A DNA stretch of 64,000 nt, from NCBI GenBank assembly GCA_963618015.1, contig CAVEQS010000003.1:1-64000 (forward strand), read 5' to 3'. This DNA is from Apopatocola sp963618015 (GTDB taxonomy: Bacteria; Bacillota; Clostridia; Oscillospirales; Oscillospiraceae). The notes under the pieces are model-generated. The model worked only from the letters and a program-made list of their open reading frames with translations, ran no database searches and was not told the origin of the DNA. This document shows positions 8,075-15,941 of the stretch, piece after piece. The position numbers and the translations under genes were made by a program. The stretch's first letter is position 1. Each line of letters starts with the position of its first letter.

Positions 8075-9064
8075 TTACTCAACCGTGATCTTCTTTTCTT
8101 CCAATTCGATGCGGATCGTTGTCCCCTCGCCGGGATGTGACTCCGCTGTGATCGTGTGGCCGAGATTTTGGCAGATGCGGCGGCAGAGATAGAGCCCGAT
8201 GCCGCTCGCGCGCTTGTCCGCGCGCCCCTGCAAGCCGGTGTAGCTGCGCTCAAAGATGCGCGGCAGATCCTCCGGCGCAATGCCGATGCCGGTATCGCGG
8301 ATGCAGAGCGTTTTCGGCTCTTCGAGGTATACGGAAACACCGCCCTCCGGCGTATACTTCAAGGCGTTTGAGAGCACCTGCTCGATGACGAACGAGAGCC
8401 ACTTCTCGTCCGTGAGCACGCGCACGTCCGTCGGCGTATAGTCAAGCGACAGGCGGCGCGCGATGAACTCCCCCGCGAAGCGGCGGAGCGCCGGGCGGAC
8501 AATGCCGTCCAGCTTCGTTTCACGGAAGACATAGTCCGTCCCCTCGCCCTCGAGCCGAAGGTATGTGAGCACCATTTCGACATACTGCTCAATGCGCCCG
8601 AGATCGGAGAGCAGACGGCGGGCAAAGTCGCTGTCCTCGCTCTGAAGACGGAGGCGCATGGCAGCGATGGGCGTTTTGATCTGGTGCGCCCAGAGCGTGT
8701 AGTATTCAAGCATATCTGCCCGGTCGGCGGCGGCCTTTGCCGCGGCGTCCGCGCTCTGGCGGCAGAGGCTTTGCACGATCGCCTGATAGTCTGTCTCCGG
8801 CACGCTCTCCGCGCCCGGCAGCACGCCGATGAGCTCCGCCGCCGTGCTTTCCAGCTGCGAGAGCTCTCGGTGGAGCTTATATACGCGCTGGAAATCCAGC
8901 GCGAGCGCCGCAAGACCGAGCAGCAGCGCGAGCGCACACGGATACGCCACGGCGCGCAGCGGCAGATGGAAGAGCGCAAACGAAACGAAAAGCAGCGCCG
9001 CCGTCAGCGCATAGAAGAAAAGCGCCCAGTGGCGGCTTTTTATATAGTCTCCCAGCAGCTTCAT
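8075..9064 (-). CDS. BceS-like intramembrane-sensing histidine kinase
   Basis: 329 residues. Two membrane helices (about 13-31 and 37-58) are separated by only a few residues, so there is no extracytoplasmic sensor, as in BceS-type kinases that sense through their cognate ABC transporter. The phospho-acceptor region reads WAHQIKTPIAAMRL (His at about 122). ATP-binding motifs follow: QVLSNALKYTPEGG, IRDTGIGI and GIGLYLC. The start overlaps the regulator gene by 4 nt. By analogy with characterised systems, the kinase forms a complex with the permease and responds to transporter flux. Confidence 0.92.
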   Translation of the reverse strand: MKLLGDYIKSRHWALFFYALTAALLFVSFALFHLPLRAVAYPCALALLLGLAALALDFQRVYKLHRELSQLESTAAELIGVLPGAESVPETDYQAIVQSLCRQSADAAAKAAADRADMLEYYTLWAHQIKTPIAAMRLRLQSEDSDFARRLLSDLGRIEQYVEMVLTYLRLEGEGTDYVFRETKLDGIVRPALRRFAGEFIARRLSLDYTPTDVRVLTDEKWLSFVIEQVLSNALKYTPEGGVSVYLEEPKTLCIRDTGIGIAPEDLPRIFERSYTGLQGRADKRASGIGLYLCRRICQNLGHTITAESHPGEGTTIRIELEEKKITVE

Positions 9065-9741
9065 TTCTCCCCCACGGCGTACCCGACGCCGAACTTCGTC
9101 GTAATGAAATCGTGCAGCCCTGCGTTTTCGAGCTTCTTGCGCAGGCGGCCGACGTTCACGGTGAGCGTGTTCTCGTCCACGAAAGAGTCCGTCTGCCAGA
9201 GCGCTTCCATGAGCTTTTCGCGGCTGACGATCTTCCCCTTATTCTGCATCAGTGTGAGCAGGATGCGGTATTCGTTTTTGGTGAGAGCAATGTGCTCGTC
9301 GGCATAGGTGAGCGTATTGTCGCCGGTATTGAGGATCGCCCCGGCATGCTCGAGCACAGGCGCCGCCGCACCGAACTCATACGTCCGGCGGAGAAGAGCC
9401 TGCACCTTGGCAATGAGCACGTTCGTATCAAAGGGCTTGGCGACAAAATCGTCGCCGCCCATGTTCATCGCCATGATGATGTTCATATTATCGCTCGCCG
9501 AGGAGATGAATATGACCGGCACGGAGCTCACCTTGCGGATCTCCGCGCACCAATGGTACCCGCTCATATACGGAAGCGACACGTCCATCAGCACAAGATG
9601 CGGCTGCACGCGCGCAAACTCCGCCATCACGGCGCGAAAATCGACAGCGCACGTGCAGTCCATCGCCCACAGCTTCATCTGCGCGCAGATGGCGTCGGCA
9701 AGGCTGCGGTCGTCCTCGACAAGAAAAATGCGGTGTTCCAT
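9061..9741 (-). CDS. BceR-like OmpR-family response regulator
   Basis: 226 residues. The receiver domain shows the acidic pair EDD (about 8-10), phospho-Asp in LVLMDVSLPYMSG (about 52), Ser/Thr in FISSASD and the conserved Lys in VAKPFDT (about 102). The C-terminal winged helix ends KFGVGYAVGEK. It is the promoter-proximal gene, followed by the kinase with overlapping stop/start. It presumably activates the bceAB-like pair downstream. Confidence 0.93.
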   Translation of the reverse strand: MEHRIFLVEDDRSLADAICAQMKLWAMDCTCAVDFRAVMAEFARVQPHLVLMDVSLPYMSGYHWCAEIRKVSSVPVIFISSASDNMNIIMAMNMGGDDFVAKPFDTNVLIAKVQALLRRTYEFGAAAPVLEHAGAILNTGDNTLTYADEHIALTKNEYRILLTLMQNKGKIVSREKLMEALWQTDSFVDENTLTVNVGRLRKKLENAGLHDFITTKFGVGYAVGEK

Positions 9742-9814
9742 AGTTCACTCCCTCTTTTGTTTTCGGCTCCACTATACCAGCGCTCGGGAGCGCGTGTCAA
9801 CCGGCCGGGCGGAT

Positions 9815-9849
9815 ATAAAAAACCGCAGCGCCGGCAGCGCTGCGGTTTT
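9815..9849 (-). terminator. Terminator of the lysine transporter operon
   Basis: A perfect 13-bp stem (9819-9831 with 9837-9849) has a 5-nt loop and is followed on the minus strand by TTTTTT. It sits 6 nt after the ATPase stop at 9855. Confidence 0.9.
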
Positions 9850-9854
9850 CGGTA

Positions 9855-10595
9855 TTATCCCACAAGGAAGCGCGAGAGGAATTCGTGCGTTTTCGGGTTT
9901 TGCGGGTTTTCAAAAATGTCCTTTGGGCGGCCCTCCTCGCAGATGACGCCGTCGGCCATGAAAACGACGTTGGTGGAAACGTCGCGTGCGAACGCCATCT
10001 CATGCGTCACAACGATCATGGTAAGCCCGTCTTTCGCGAGAGAGCGCATAACGTCGAGCACCTCGCCGACCATCTGCGGATCGAGCGCGCTCGTCGGCTC
10101 ATCGAAGAGCAGGACCTCCGGCTCCATCGCAAGCGCGCGGGCGATAGCCACGCGCTGCTTTTGTCCGCCGGAGAGCTGCGCCGGGCGGGCGTGGATGTAC
10201 GGCGTCATGCCGACGCGCCCAAGGTATTCCATGGCGATCTTCTCCGCCTCCGCGCGGCTGCGCCGGAGCACCGACATCTGGCCGGTGACGCAGTTTTGCA
10301 GTGCCGTCATGTTGTTGAAGAGATTGAAGCTCTGGAACACCATGCCGACCTTTGCGCGGTACTGCGAGAGATTCATTTCCCGCGCGGTGATGTCCTGTCC
10401 ATGGTAGAGCACCTGGCCGGACGTCGGCGTTTCGAGAAGGTTGATGCACCGGAGCATCGTGCTCTTGCCCGAGCCGGACGCACCGATAATGCTGAGCACC
10501 TCGCCCTTTTCCACGCTGAGATGGATATCGCGCAGAACGGCATGGTCGCCGAACTGCTTTTGCAGATGGACAAGCTCCAGGATCTTTTCACCCAT
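9855..10595 (-). CDS. Polar amino acid ABC transporter ATP-binding protein (GlnQ-type)
   Basis: 246-residue ATPase of the polar amino acid uptake family. Motifs: Walker A GASGSGKST (about 37-45), Q-loop MVFQSFNLF, signature LSGGQKQR, Walker B VLLFDEPTSALDP and switch His in VTHEM. GGGAGGGCTGAGCC precedes the ATG, and the gap to the permease stop is only 3 nt. As the last gene of a lysine-riboswitch operon it most likely energises lysine uptake. Confidence 0.93.
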   Translation of the reverse strand: MGEKILELVHLQKQFGDHAVLRDIHLSVEKGEVLSIIGASGSGKSTMLRCINLLETPTSGQVLYHGQDITAREMNLSQYRAKVGMVFQSFNLFNNMTALQNCVTGQMSVLRRSRAEAEKIAMEYLGRVGMTPYIHARPAQLSGGQKQRVAIARALAMEPEVLLFDEPTSALDPQMVGEVLDVMRSLAKDGLTMIVVTHEMAFARDVSTNVVFMADGVICEEGRPKDIFENPQNPKTHEFLSRFLVG

Positions 10596-10598
10596 GGC

Positions 10599-11369
10599 TC
10601 AGCCCTCCCTCGTATTTTTGATGTGGATCTCGGCGGCGCTGTCGCTCTGCGAGCCGAAGATCACATAGCTGTCGTTCCCGTCAAGCTTTCGCTCCACAAA
10701 GCGCAGCAGGCGCGTGACCGTGAATGTCAAAAGGAAATACAGCACGCACACGACAAGATACGTCTGGAACGTTTCAAAGCTCTGGCGCTTGATGATCCCG
10801 GCAAAGTAGTAAAGCTCCGTTACACCAATGACGTTCAGCACCGAAGTGTCCTTGATATTGATGACGAACTCGTTGCTCACCGAGGGGAGGATATTTCGCA
10901 TGACCTGCGGGATGATGACCTTGAACATCGTCTGCGAGTGGGTCATGCCGATGCTCATAGCGCCCTCAAACTGGCCCTTATCGATGGAGATGATGCCGCC
11001 GCGGACGATCTCGGCCATATAAGCGCCGGTATTGACCGAAACGATCAAAATGCCCGAGGGGATGAGCGGCAGCGTATTGCCGCCGGAGGCGAAGGCATAG
11101 CCCCAGTAGATGACCATCGCCTGCACCATCATGGGCGTGCCGCGGAAAACCTCCACGTAAACGGCGATGACGGCATTTAAAATCCTGTGCAGCACACGCA
11201 CGAAACCGTTGCGGGAGTACGGTGCGGTGCGGACGATGCCGGTCAGAAGACCGATGGCAAGACCGGCGATCGTACCGGTAAGCGCGATGAGCATCGTGTT
11301 GCCCACGCCGCTGAGGAGCTGCGGGTAGTATTTGACGGCTATGTTGATAACGTCCTGAAAAAAGCTCAT
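10599..11369 (-). CDS. Polar amino acid ABC transporter permease (HisM/GlnP-type)
   Basis: 256-residue inner-membrane permease of the His/Glu/Gln/Arg family with about five helices. The motif GVGNTMLIALTGTIAGLAIG (about 21-40) is the typical first helix, and the EAA-like cytoplasmic loop that docks the ATPase is visible as GAMSIGMTHSQTMFKVIIPQ. It lies between the binding-protein and ATPase genes in one operon, 26 nt after the former. It presumably works as a homodimer, as no second permease is present. Confidence 0.92.
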   Translation of the reverse strand: MSFFQDVINIAVKYYPQLLSGVGNTMLIALTGTIAGLAIGLLTGIVRTAPYSRNGFVRVLHRILNAVIAVYVEVFRGTPMMVQAMVIYWGYAFASGGNTLPLIPSGILIVSVNTGAYMAEIVRGGIISIDKGQFEGAMSIGMTHSQTMFKVIIPQVMRNILPSVSNEFVINIKDTSVLNVIGVTELYYFAGIIKRQSFETFQTYLVVCVLYFLLTFTVTRLLRFVERKLDGNDSYVIFGSQSDSAAEIHIKNTREG

Positions 11370-11395
11370 GGCTGTTTACCGGCCCTTTCGGTCAA

Positions 11396-12286
11396 TTACT
11401 TGCGGATGATGACAACGAGGTTGGATTCGTAGTAGGTATCGGTGAAGTCGATCTGCTCGGCGCGCTCGACCGTGGGGCTCATGCCGGCGGCAATGGCGTC
11501 GATCGCGCCGGATTCCAGCGCGGGCAGCAGCGAATCCCATTCGATGGAGTAGATTTCCAGATTCATGCCGAGACGCGCGGCAACGTACTTTGCGATCTGC
11601 ACGTCGTAGCCGTTGGCGTAAAGGCCGTCCTTGCCCTCGCCGGAGATAGGCACCGCGCCGAAGGATGCGCCGGAAATGTCCGTCCAGTTGTAGGGCTCAT
11701 ACGCGCACTCCATGCCGACGCGGAGTGTGCCGGTCGGGTTCTCCGGCTCCGCGGCGCTCACCGAAAATTCGTTCACTTCCCCGCCGGAGCTGAGCGAGAC
11801 GATCTCTTCTATGAGCGCGCTGCGCTGCTCATCGGTGATCTCCGCAAGAATGGCGTTGATCTGCTCGCGCAGCTCCGAGCCCTTCTTCAGTCCGACGGCA
11901 ATGCCGACATCGGACGCCGTGGCGGTAAAGCCGGTCTCGTTGTTCTTGAAGGGGAGGAACGTGAGCGTATCGTCGCTCTGGCAGACGGAGAAGGCCGTCG
12001 GCTCTTCGGCGATGTAGCCGTCGATCGCGCCGCTCTTGAGCGCAGTCAGGAGATCAGCGAATTCGGGATACGTAGAGCCCTGCACGTTTTGGATCTGGTT
12101 GAGTGCATCGGCGTGGAACGTTCCGGCCTGCGCGGCGATCTTCATGCCCTGAAGATCGGCGATCGTCGCGGCTTCCGTGATGCTCTTGCCGGTGCTGTCG
12201 GTCATTTCCGTGCTGCCGCACCCGGCGAGCAGCGTAAGGCAAAGGGCGGCTGCCATCAGCAGCGCAAGGATGTTTCTTCTTCTCAT
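11396..12286 (-). CDS. Amino acid-binding lipoprotein with circularly permuted SBP_bac_3 lobes
   Basis: 296-residue periplasmic-type binding protein. A lipoprotein signal peptide ends in LLAGCGS (Cys at about 23). The domain order is unusual. In ordinary family 3 binding proteins the mature chain begins with the TLRVGMECAYEPYNW strand and the SLADLKG segment comes about 100 residues later. Here the ADLQGMKIAAQAGTFHADAL segment comes first (about 42-65), followed by VGIAVGLKKGSELREQINAI. After a linker (about 168-187), the GTLRVGMECAYEPYNWT half follows and the protein ends at YYESNLVVIIRK. All segments of the two-lobed fold appear present, so this looks like a circular permutation, not a truncation. 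AAAAGGAG supports the ATG at 12286. Lysine specificity is inferred from the riboswitch upstream. Confidence 0.88.
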   Translation of the reverse strand: MRRRNILALLMAAALCLTLLAGCGSTEMTDSTGKSITEAATIADLQGMKIAAQAGTFHADALNQIQNVQGSTYPEFADLLTALKSGAIDGYIAEEPTAFSVCQSDDTLTFLPFKNNETGFTATASDVGIAVGLKKGSELREQINAILAEITDEQRSALIEEIVSLSSGGEVNEFSVSAAEPENPTGTLRVGMECAYEPYNWTDISGASFGAVPISGEGKDGLYANGYDVQIAKYVAARLGMNLEIYSIEWDSLLPALESGAIDAIAAGMSPTVERAEQIDFTDTYYESNLVVIIRK

Positions 12287-12300
12287 GGTTTTTGTCTCCT

Positions 12301-12356
12301 TTTCGGAAAAATTAAATAAGCCTGCGACCCGATGTGGTATCGCAGGCTTTCCGAAA
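12301..12356 (-). terminator. Riboswitch expression platform (nested terminator hairpin)
   Basis: The inner stem AAGCCTGCGA/TCGCAGGCTT (12318-12327, 12340-12349) is followed on the minus strand by ATTTAATTTTT, which fits an intrinsic terminator. A perfect outer 9-bp stem (12301-12309 with 12348-12356) can also form and ends directly beside the AGGAG of the binding-protein gene, so it could occlude translation instead. Both are plausible outputs of the upstream lysine aptamer. Confidence 0.65.
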
Positions 12357-12395
12357 AATGAGATTCAAAAAAGAAAATCAAAAACCGGTTTCCTT

Positions 12396-12562
12396 TGATA
12401 GCTCTCCACAGTAACTGTGACAGTCCGGCGCTTATTTAGCGTCGTCCCAGCAGCGGCACGGCGGCAGCCATGCGGTGCTTCGGCGGAATTGCCTTTCCCT
12501 TGCCGCCGCCTGCCGGCGTGTGCTGCAAGGTACTCTTCGTTTCCGCGACCTCTATCAGGTGC
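12396..12562 (-). promoter_or_regulatory. Lysine riboswitch (L-box)
   Basis: On the minus strand the leader carries the conserved L-box series in order: GATAGAGGTCGCGG, GAAGAGTA, AAGGGAAAGG, CGCCGAAGC, GCTGCTGGG, ACTGTCAC and TGTGGAGAGCTATC. The 5' CTGATAG and 3' CTATCA close helix P1. Lysine binding is expected to switch off the downstream transporter. This is the main evidence that the following ABC system carries lysine. Confidence 0.88.
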
Positions 12563-12581
12563 TTTCTTATTTTATGCACGG

Positions 12582-12610
12582 ATTATACGGCGGCATACTC
12601 CTTCTGTCAA
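12582..12610 (-). promoter_or_regulatory. Consensus sigma-A promoter for the lysine transporter operon
   Basis: Minus strand: TTGACA (12605-12610) and TATAAT (12582-12587) separated by exactly 17 bp. Both hexamers match consensus. Transcription would start about 15 nt before the riboswitch. Confidence 0.88.
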
Positions 12611-12690
12611 TACCGACGCAGCATTTTCCGCATTTTATCTCTTTACATCGATAAATTCGCCGGTATAATTATGCACTTATGACAGAAAGG

Positions 12691-12716
12691 AGCGCCGCCG
12701 GAGCCCCGGCGGCGCT
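12691..12716 (-). terminator. GC-rich hairpin after the B12 transporter operon
   Basis: An 11-bp perfect stem AGCGCCGCCGG/CCGGCGGCGCT with a 4-nt loop lies 10 nt after the ATPase stop at 12727. Only CCTTTCT follows, so the U-tract is poor. Confidence 0.6.
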
Positions 12717-12726
12717 TTCGCATTCT

Positions 12727-13491
12727 TCACTTTTCCCATTGGGCAAGCATGGTGCGCATCCAGTCGGCAACGTCCATGCGGTAAACGGCGTTGAGCGTTT
12801 CCGGTTGGAACACCTCGGAAGCGCTGCCCGCGGCGGCGATCTTACCGCGGTCGAGCAGTACGCCGCGGCTTCCGTACATCCGCGCAAGGGAGAGATCGTG
12901 CACGACCGATACCACGGCGCGGTCTCCCTTCGATAGCCATTCGCGCACAAGGGAGAATATCTGCTTTTGATACACGAGATCGAGATGGTTCGTCGGCTCG
13001 TCGAGCAGGAGAAGCCGCGGATTCTGCGCGAAGAGCTGCGCTAAAAAGACGCGCTGCAGCTCGCCACCCGAGAGCGTGAGCACCGACTGGCGTGCAAGAT
13101 GCGCCACACCGGTCAAGTCCATCGCCTCGGCAACGCTCCGCTCGTCCTCGTCGCTCCGGCGGGAGAAGATGCCGGGGGCGTAGGCATACCGTCCGAGCCG
13201 CACGACCTCCTCCACGGAGAAGGCGTAGCCCACCGTGTGGTGCTGCGCGAGCACGCCTATGCCGCGTGCGAGAAGATGCGCGGGCGTTTTCTGCACGTTT
13301 TTCCCTTCAAAAAGCACCGTTCCCGTATACGGCACGCCGCGGGAGACGGCGTTCACGATCGTGGATTTGCCCGCGCCGTTCGGCCCGATGAGCATGAGCC
13401 AGTCGCCCGGCTCTACGGAAAAGCTCACATCGTTCACGATCACGGCGCTGCCGAAGCGCACCGAGAGGTTCTGTACGTCCAGCATGCTCAT
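12727..13491 (-). CDS. btuD: Cobalamin ABC transporter ATP-binding protein (BtuD/FhuC-type)
   Basis: 254-residue ATPase of the type II importer family (B12, heme and ferric siderophores). Walker A GPNGAGKST (about 36-44), Q-loop GVLAQHH, signature LSGGELQRV (about 138-146), Walker B LLLLDEPTNHLD and switch His in VHDLS. It overlaps the permease gene by 4 nt and is third in an operon behind a cobalamin riboswitch, so B12 or a corrinoid is the likely substrate. Sequence alone does not separate BtuD from FhuC or FepC; the assignment relies on the riboswitch. Confidence 0.85.
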   Translation of the reverse strand: MSMLDVQNLSVRFGSAVIVNDVSFSVEPGDWLMLIGPNGAGKSTIVNAVSRGVPYTGTVLFEGKNVQKTPAHLLARGIGVLAQHHTVGYAFSVEEVVRLGRYAYAPGIFSRRSDEDERSVAEAMDLTGVAHLARQSVLTLSGGELQRVFLAQLFAQNPRLLLLDEPTNHLDLVYQKQIFSLVREWLSKGDRAVVSVVHDLSLARMYGSRGVLLDRGKIAAAGSASEVFQPETLNAVYRMDVADWMRTMLAQWEK

Positions 13492-14555
13492 TTCTCTCCC
13501 CTCCTTGTGCGGATGAAGATGACGACAAAGAGGATCGAGCCGATGAACGACGTGACAACGCCCACGGGCAGCTCGCGCGGATCAAAGAGCGTGCGCGCTA
13601 AAAGATCGCAGAGCATAAGGAAGATCGCCCCGCCGAACGCGCTCGCGGGAAGAAGCCGCCGGTGGTTCGGCCCTGTGATGAGGCGCACCATGTGCGGCGT
13701 TACGAGCCCCACGAAGCCGATCGTGCCGCCGACGGACACGCAAACGCCGATGAGCGCCGACACCGCGATCATGACCGTGAGCTTCACGCGCCGGACGTTC
13801 ACGCCGATGTGGCGGGCGTTGTCCTCGCCGACGGCGAAGGCATTGAGCTCGCGCGCACAGCCGAAAAGCACGCCGCCGAACACGCAGAGCGCGCCGAGCA
13901 GCACAAGAACATGGACATACCCCCGCCCCGCGAGCGAGCCCATCGTCCAGAACGTTATGGACTGCACCTTATCCGGCGCAAACGTGATGACGAGCGAGAG
14001 GACGCTTGAAACGAACATGGAGTAAATAACGCCGATGAGGATGATCGTACCGGTCGAGAGCGAGCCATCCAGCCGGTAGGCCAGCCCCAGGATGATGACG
14101 AGCGAAAGGAACGCGAAGAGCATCGCCATGCTCATCGTGCCGGCGAGAGGGATGCCGGGGAGCGTTATGCCGAACGCGATGGAGATCACCGCGCCGAGCG
14201 ATGCGCCGGACGATACACCGAGAGTTGACCCGTCCGCCAGCGGGTTTTTCAAAAGCCCCTGCATCGCCGCGCCGCACACCGAGAGCGACGCGCCCGTGAG
14301 CGCAACGCACAAAACACGCGGCAGGCGCACGGAGAAAACGATCGTTGCACTCATGCCCGCACCGGTGCCGCGCCCCGCCAGGGCGTTCCACAAAAGGTCG
14401 AACGTTTCGCGCAGCGGGATCTTCACGCTGCCGAGCGAGACGCACACGAGCAGCGTGAACACGCTCGCGGCGGCGAATGCCAGATACGCCGGAAGGCCAA
14501 AGCCCTCCCGGCGTACCGTGGTTTTATTATTTTGTGGCTCAGGCCGCCTTGTCAT
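13488..14555 (-). CDS. btuC: Cobalamin ABC transporter permease (BtuC/FecCD family)
   Basis: 355-residue FecCD-family permease with about ten membrane helices. Family hallmarks include RLPRVLCVALTGASLSVCGAAMQG (about residues 75-98), the NPLADGSTLGVSSGA loop and, near the end, GGTIGFVGLVTPHMVRL and DLLART followed by ELPVGVVTSFIGS. The start at 14555 (MTRRPEPQNN) overlaps the binding-protein gene by 17 nt; a longer frame reaches 14600, but GAGG sits just upstream of 14555. It forms the transmembrane channel with the ATPase gene that follows. Confidence 0.87.
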   Translation of the reverse strand: MTRRPEPQNNKTTVRREGFGLPAYLAFAAASVFTLLVCVSLGSVKIPLRETFDLLWNALAGRGTGAGMSATIVFSVRLPRVLCVALTGASLSVCGAAMQGLLKNPLADGSTLGVSSGASLGAVISIAFGITLPGIPLAGTMSMAMLFAFLSLVIILGLAYRLDGSLSTGTIILIGVIYSMFVSSVLSLVITFAPDKVQSITFWTMGSLAGRGYVHVLVLLGALCVFGGVLFGCARELNAFAVGEDNARHIGVNVRRVKLTVMIAVSALIGVCVSVGGTIGFVGLVTPHMVRLITGPNHRRLLPASAFGGAIFLMLCDLLARTLFDPRELPVGVVTSFIGSILFVVIFIRTRRGEK

Positions 14556-15534
14556 TGGCCTCAATGCTGGCAACGAAGTCAGCGAGCATTTGCGCGCCAT
14601 CCGCCAGACGCGGCGCGGGGCGGGAGAGCTCGTTGTTCTGCAGGTTGAGAATGGCGCCGTTCTTCACGGCGGTCACATTCTCCCAACCGGCGCGGGAGGC
14701 GATCTCCTCCTCGGGCGTGGGGCCTTCGCCGAAGTACATGGAAATGGTCATGATATAGTCGGGGTTGCGCTCAAGCACCTGCTCTTCGCTGATGGCGGCC
14801 CAGCCGTCCACGTCGGCAAAGCAGTTCTTGAGTCCGAGCAGCTCGGCGATCTCGTTCATGAAGGTGTTGCTGCCGGCCGTCCACAGGCCGTACTCCAGCG
14901 GGGAGACTTCAAAGTAAATGGTCTTTTCGCCGTCGCCGCAGATGCCCTTGAGCGACTCGAACGTGGTCTTCATGCCGTCGATGAGAGTTTCGGCCTCGTC
15001 GTTCTTGCCGAGCAGCGCACCGATCATGCGGATGGCGGTGTAGGTGCCTTCGATATCCTGCGCGTCGGATACGACAACGTGGACACCGGCATCCTCAAGC
15101 GCCTTGACCTGCTCTTCGGTCTGCGCCATCGTGCTCATGACGAGCACCTGCGGCTCGAGAGCGATGATCTGCTCGATGTTGGTCTCATAGCCGGACTGCA
15201 CAGAGGGGATCTCCTGCACTTCCGCGGGGTAGTCGCAGTAGGTGCCGCGGCCGACGAGCAGGTCGATACCGCCGAGCGCGTAGATGATCTCGCAGTCGGA
15301 CGCCGTGAGCGCAACGATGCGCGTGGCGGGCTCTTCGAGCGTGATCTCGCGGCCGGTCATGTCGGTCACGGTGACGGAGGTGTCCTCCGCCGGGGCTTCG
15401 GTGGTCTCCGTGGGCGCTTCTGTCGCTTCGGCCGGCGCTTCCGTCGGGGTGGGGTCGGCGCTCTGGCCGCAGGCCGCGAGCGAGAGCAGCATCACGGCTG
15501 CCAGAAGAAGGGCGAGGATCTTTTTGGCGTTCAT
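14539..15534 (-). CDS. btuF: Cobalamin-binding lipoprotein (BtuF-like)
   Basis: 331-residue cluster A-II substrate-binding lipoprotein. A signal peptide ending LLSLAACGQS (Cys about 22) is followed by a Thr/Glu/Ala-rich tether (about 27-55). The binding domain opens DMTGREITLEEPATRIVALT, the usual start of this family, with ALEPQVLVMS and a long connecting helix between the lobes. AAAGGAGTTCAAGAT before the ATG at 15534 fixes the start; an upstream extension to 15636 would cross the terminator. It is first in the operon and directly downstream of a B12 riboswitch. Confidence 0.85.
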   Translation of the reverse strand: MNAKKILALLLAAVMLLSLAACGQSADPTPTEAPAEATEAPTETTEAPAEDTSVTVTDMTGREITLEEPATRIVALTASDCEIIYALGGIDLLVGRGTYCDYPAEVQEIPSVQSGYETNIEQIIALEPQVLVMSTMAQTEEQVKALEDAGVHVVVSDAQDIEGTYTAIRMIGALLGKNDEAETLIDGMKTTFESLKGICGDGEKTIYFEVSPLEYGLWTAGSNTFMNEIAELLGLKNCFADVDGWAAISEEQVLERNPDYIMTISMYFGEGPTPEEEIASRAGWENVTAVKNGAILNLQNNELSRPAPRLADGAQMLADFVASIEANDKAA

Positions 15535-15582
15535 ATCTTGAACTCCTTTAAAAAAATATTCAAACAACCAGCCTTCCGGCGC

Positions 15583-15615
15583 AAAAAACGCCGCCCTCTC
15601 TCGGAAAGGGCGGCG
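15583..15615 (-). terminator. Riboswitch-linked terminator before btuF
   Basis: Stem CGCCGCCCT (15589-15597) with AGGGCGGCG (15607-15615), followed on the minus strand by TTTTTT. It lies between the cobalamin aptamer and btuF and is the likely off-state structure when B12 is bound. Confidence 0.82.
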
Positions 15616-15654
15616 GATAACGGCGATGGATCGCACAGCAATGCCCCGTCCCAG

Positions 15655-15830
15655 AAGCTTTCATGCGAAAACAGGTTTCCCGGCTTGGCATCATCCTACT
15701 CAAGCCCCTTCCCGCCTTTCGGCAGTGGCACCGGCTTTTTCGTCCGCTTCACGGTTACTGGGATAGCCCGGAATTTTCATCCGTGTTCCCTCGGCAGGGT
15801 CTCCCCTGACGGCGTCTTTCGACGCGGATC
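15655..15830 (-). promoter_or_regulatory. Cobalamin riboswitch (B12 box)
   Basis: The minus strand contains the conserved cobalamin aptamer elements in order: AGGGAACACGG, ATGAAAATTCCGGGC, AGTAACCGTGAAG, GCCACTG (15723-15729), GGGAAGG, GATGATGCCAAGCCGGGAAACCTG (B12 box, 15672-15686 region). Both ends are approximate. It is expected to repress the B12 importer when cobalamin is plentiful. Confidence 0.87.
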
Positions 15831-15941
15831 CGCACGCTTTTGTTTGTGGCCATACTATATCGGTTTCTCTTTCGGATGTCAAGGCGGCAAACCGGCGCTT
15901 TCGGTATTTTACCAAAAAGCGCCGGTTTTCTTCCAAAAAGG

